A stretch of DNA of 64,000 nt. Source: Smithella sp. (GTDB lineage: Bacteria > Desulfobacterota > Syntrophia > Syntrophales > Smithellaceae). The stretch's first letter is position 1; each line of letters begins with the position of its first letter. Position numbers and translations under genes: made by a program. Shown here piece after piece: positions 62,759-64,000 of this stretch. Location of the stretch: contig SCVW01000016.1 of NCBI GenBank assembly GCA_007244375.1, positions 124,001 to 188,000 of the forward strand, given 5' to 3'. A model generated the notes under the pieces. It ran no database searches. It saw only the letters and a program-made list of their open reading frames with translations, and was not told the origin of the DNA.

Positions 62759-63928
62759 TTGAAAACTGCGGAAAAACTCACGAAGATACCACCTTACCTG
62801 TTCATGGAACTGAGGAAAAAAATAAACAAAGCCAAAGCAGATGGAATTGATGTTATTTCACTGGCTATCGGCGATCCGGTGGAAGCCACACCGGATTCGA
62901 TAATTGATGAACTTTGCGCTACCTCGCGCGATCCTCTAAATCATCGTTATCCGATTGATGAAGAAAAAGGAATGCTTGCTTTTCGCCGTGAAGTGGCCAA
63001 ATGGTATGAAACCCGCTACGGCATAACTCTTAATCCGGAAACGGAAATTCTGGGATTGATCGGCTCCAAAGAAGGCTGTCATCATTTTATTATAGCGAGA
63101 GTCAACCCGGAAGATATTGTCCTCATGACCGACCCCGGCTATCCTGCTTATCGTGCAAGTATTCTGCTTGGTGGTGGAGTTCCGTACAACGTTCCCATTC
63201 TGCCGCAAAACGGTTATCTTCCTGTCTTTGAAGATATTCCTCCGGATGTCGCCAAAAAAGCAACTGCTATGTTTTTGAATTACCCGAATAACCCGACCGG
63301 CGCCTGTGCGACCATGGAATTTTTGAACAAGCTTGTCGAATTCGCCCGTACCTACGACATCGCCGTCTGTTATGACAATCCTTACAGTGAAATTGTCTTT
63401 GCCGGTCAGCAACACATCAGTTTCCTGATGGCCAAAGGCGCAAAGGACGTCGGTATCGAACTTAATTCTCTGTCCAAACCTTTCAACATGTGCGGATGGA
63501 GACTGGGCATGGCCTGCGGCAACCCCGAATTAATCGCGGCAATCAGCAAAGTAAAAGAAAACACCGATTCGGGAATTTTCAATCCTATTCAGTTCGCCGG
63601 CATAAAAGCTCTGCAGGAAGAAGCTCCTTTTGTCGATAAAATGATTGATTTGTACGGAAAACGCCGTGAACTGGCACTTAAAACATTGAAGAAGATCGGC
63701 ATTGAATTTAATCCGCCCAAGGGAACATTTTATTTGTGGGTCCCCGTACCCAAGGGCATGACTTCACTCGAATTCACCAACCGCCTGTTCGATAAAACAG
63801 CGGTGGTCGTTGCCGCCGGTACTGCCTACGGCCAGTATGGCGAGGGCTTCGTGCGAATTTCGCTGACGGTACCCGATGCGCGGTTGAAAGAAGCGATGCA
63901 GAGAATCGAAAAAGAATTTAAACAGTAG
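62759..63928 (+). CDS. dapL: LL-diaminopimelate aminotransferase-like (class I/II aminotransferase)
   Basis: A PLP aminotransferase close to DapL, which turns tetrahydrodipicolinate into LL-DAP in one step. PLP-binding features: IGDPVEATP near the start, GSKEGCHHF, LNYPNNPTGA, AVCYDNPYSEI, and the Schiff-base lysine in NSLSKPFNMCGWRLGM. Starts at TTG 62759 (GGAGGA 8 nt upstream); an in-frame TTG at 62753 is too close to it. It is paired with dapF, supporting the DapL role, because LL-DAP is the dapF substrate. Related methionine or alanine aminotransferases cannot be fully excluded. Confidence 0.82.
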   Translation: MKTAEKLTKIPPYLFMELRKKINKAKADGIDVISLAIGDPVEATPDSIIDELCATSRDPLNHRYPIDEEKGMLAFRREVAKWYETRYGITLNPETEILGLIGSKEGCHHFIIARVNPEDIVLMTDPGYPAYRASILLGGGVPYNVPILPQNGYLPVFEDIPPDVAKKATAMFLNYPNNPTGACATMEFLNKLVEFARTYDIAVCYDNPYSEIVFAGQQHISFLMAKGAKDVGIELNSLSKPFNMCGWRLGMACGNPELIAAISKVKENTDSGIFNPIQFAGIKALQEEAPFVDKMIDLYGKRRELALKTLKKIGIEFNPPKGTFYLWVPVPKGMTSLEFTNRLFDKTAVVVAAGTAYGQYGEGFVRISLTVPDARLKEAMQRIEKEFKQ

Positions 63929-63943
63929 CTTCGTATTCTTCGT

Positions 63944-64000
63944 ATAACTTTGTTGGCAGCGGCGCAACCATCCTCAACGTATTTTTATATACGCCTGCGG
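63944..64000. repeat. Partial second copy of the 18119 repeat, opposite orientation (window edge)
   Basis: From ~63944 the sequence (CTTTGTTGGCAGCGG, then CAACGTATT and ATATACGCCTGCG) aligns with the reverse complement of 18119-18237. It runs off the window. It lies just after the dapL stop. Confidence 0.5.

Overview
The window looks like a chromosome segment of a Gram-negative bacterium, most likely a Desulfobacterota/Syntrophales-type (Syntrophus/Smithella-like) organism. Gram-negative is supported directly by LptE, a TonB-dependent receptor and a complete secretin-based type II secretion (T2SS) operon. The taxonomic guess is inference from the gene mix (leuS-lptE, dapF-dapL, GlmS-like giant with a beta-helix partner, MinD-like/J-like-HTH pair, many short palindromic intergenic repeats). 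No rRNA, tRNA or CRISPR array was seen.

Layout. 1-2.8 kb is the AT-rich end of an integrated element: a short tyrosine recombinase preceded by striking inverted repeats, then a large serine recombinase whose stop codon lies 5 bp from a comM gene cut exactly before its Walker A motif. 3.7-7.8 kb holds two methyltransferases and a membrane PAS-PAS-GGDEF diguanylate cyclase. 8.3-18.1 kb holds moaC, a PH-like membrane protein, a Fis-like regulator, a left-handed beta-helix protein with a 1242-residue GlmS-like protein, pyrG, rpsT and a DUF1460 amidase-like protein. 18.2-24.7 kb (minus strand) holds leuS, lptE, a glycosyltransferase/HIT-like fusion and an M15 peptidase. 24.8-27.6 kb is a scrapyard: IS91-type and IS1202-type transposase remnants, an intact GT2 gene, a truncated second GT2 gene and a REP-type (RAYT) transposase element with 22-bp terminal inverted repeats. 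27.7-35.2 kb holds a secreted protein, a frameshifted TonB receptor, a flavodoxin, a P-type ATPase and a small periplasmic protein.

35.3-44.3 kb (minus strand) is cell-wall oriented: a DapB-like and a D-Ala-D-Ala ligase-like protein, then a cluster that reads as peptidoglycan turnover and recycling (SpoIID-like, AmpG-like permease, MurU-like uridylyltransferase, AmgK-like sugar kinase). This cluster is interrupted by a 1.83-kb AbiE-type toxin/antitoxin cassette that landed in the 5' end of murU. A 60-bp copy of the murU 5' end lies on each side, so the gene is rebuilt with a new start codon directly after the toxin stop codon. This is the most unusual structure in the window.

44.4-47.5 kb holds a MinD-like ATPase with a J-like/HTH partner and a fibronectin type III lipoprotein. 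47.6-61.9 kb is one T2SS operon in the order F-G-H-I-J-K-L-M-N-C-A-B-D-E (no prepilin peptidase gspO), followed by dapF and dapL for meso-diaminopimelate synthesis. A mobile palindromic repeat family is scattered through the window, and one 81-bp copy sits in frame inside the leader of gspJ.
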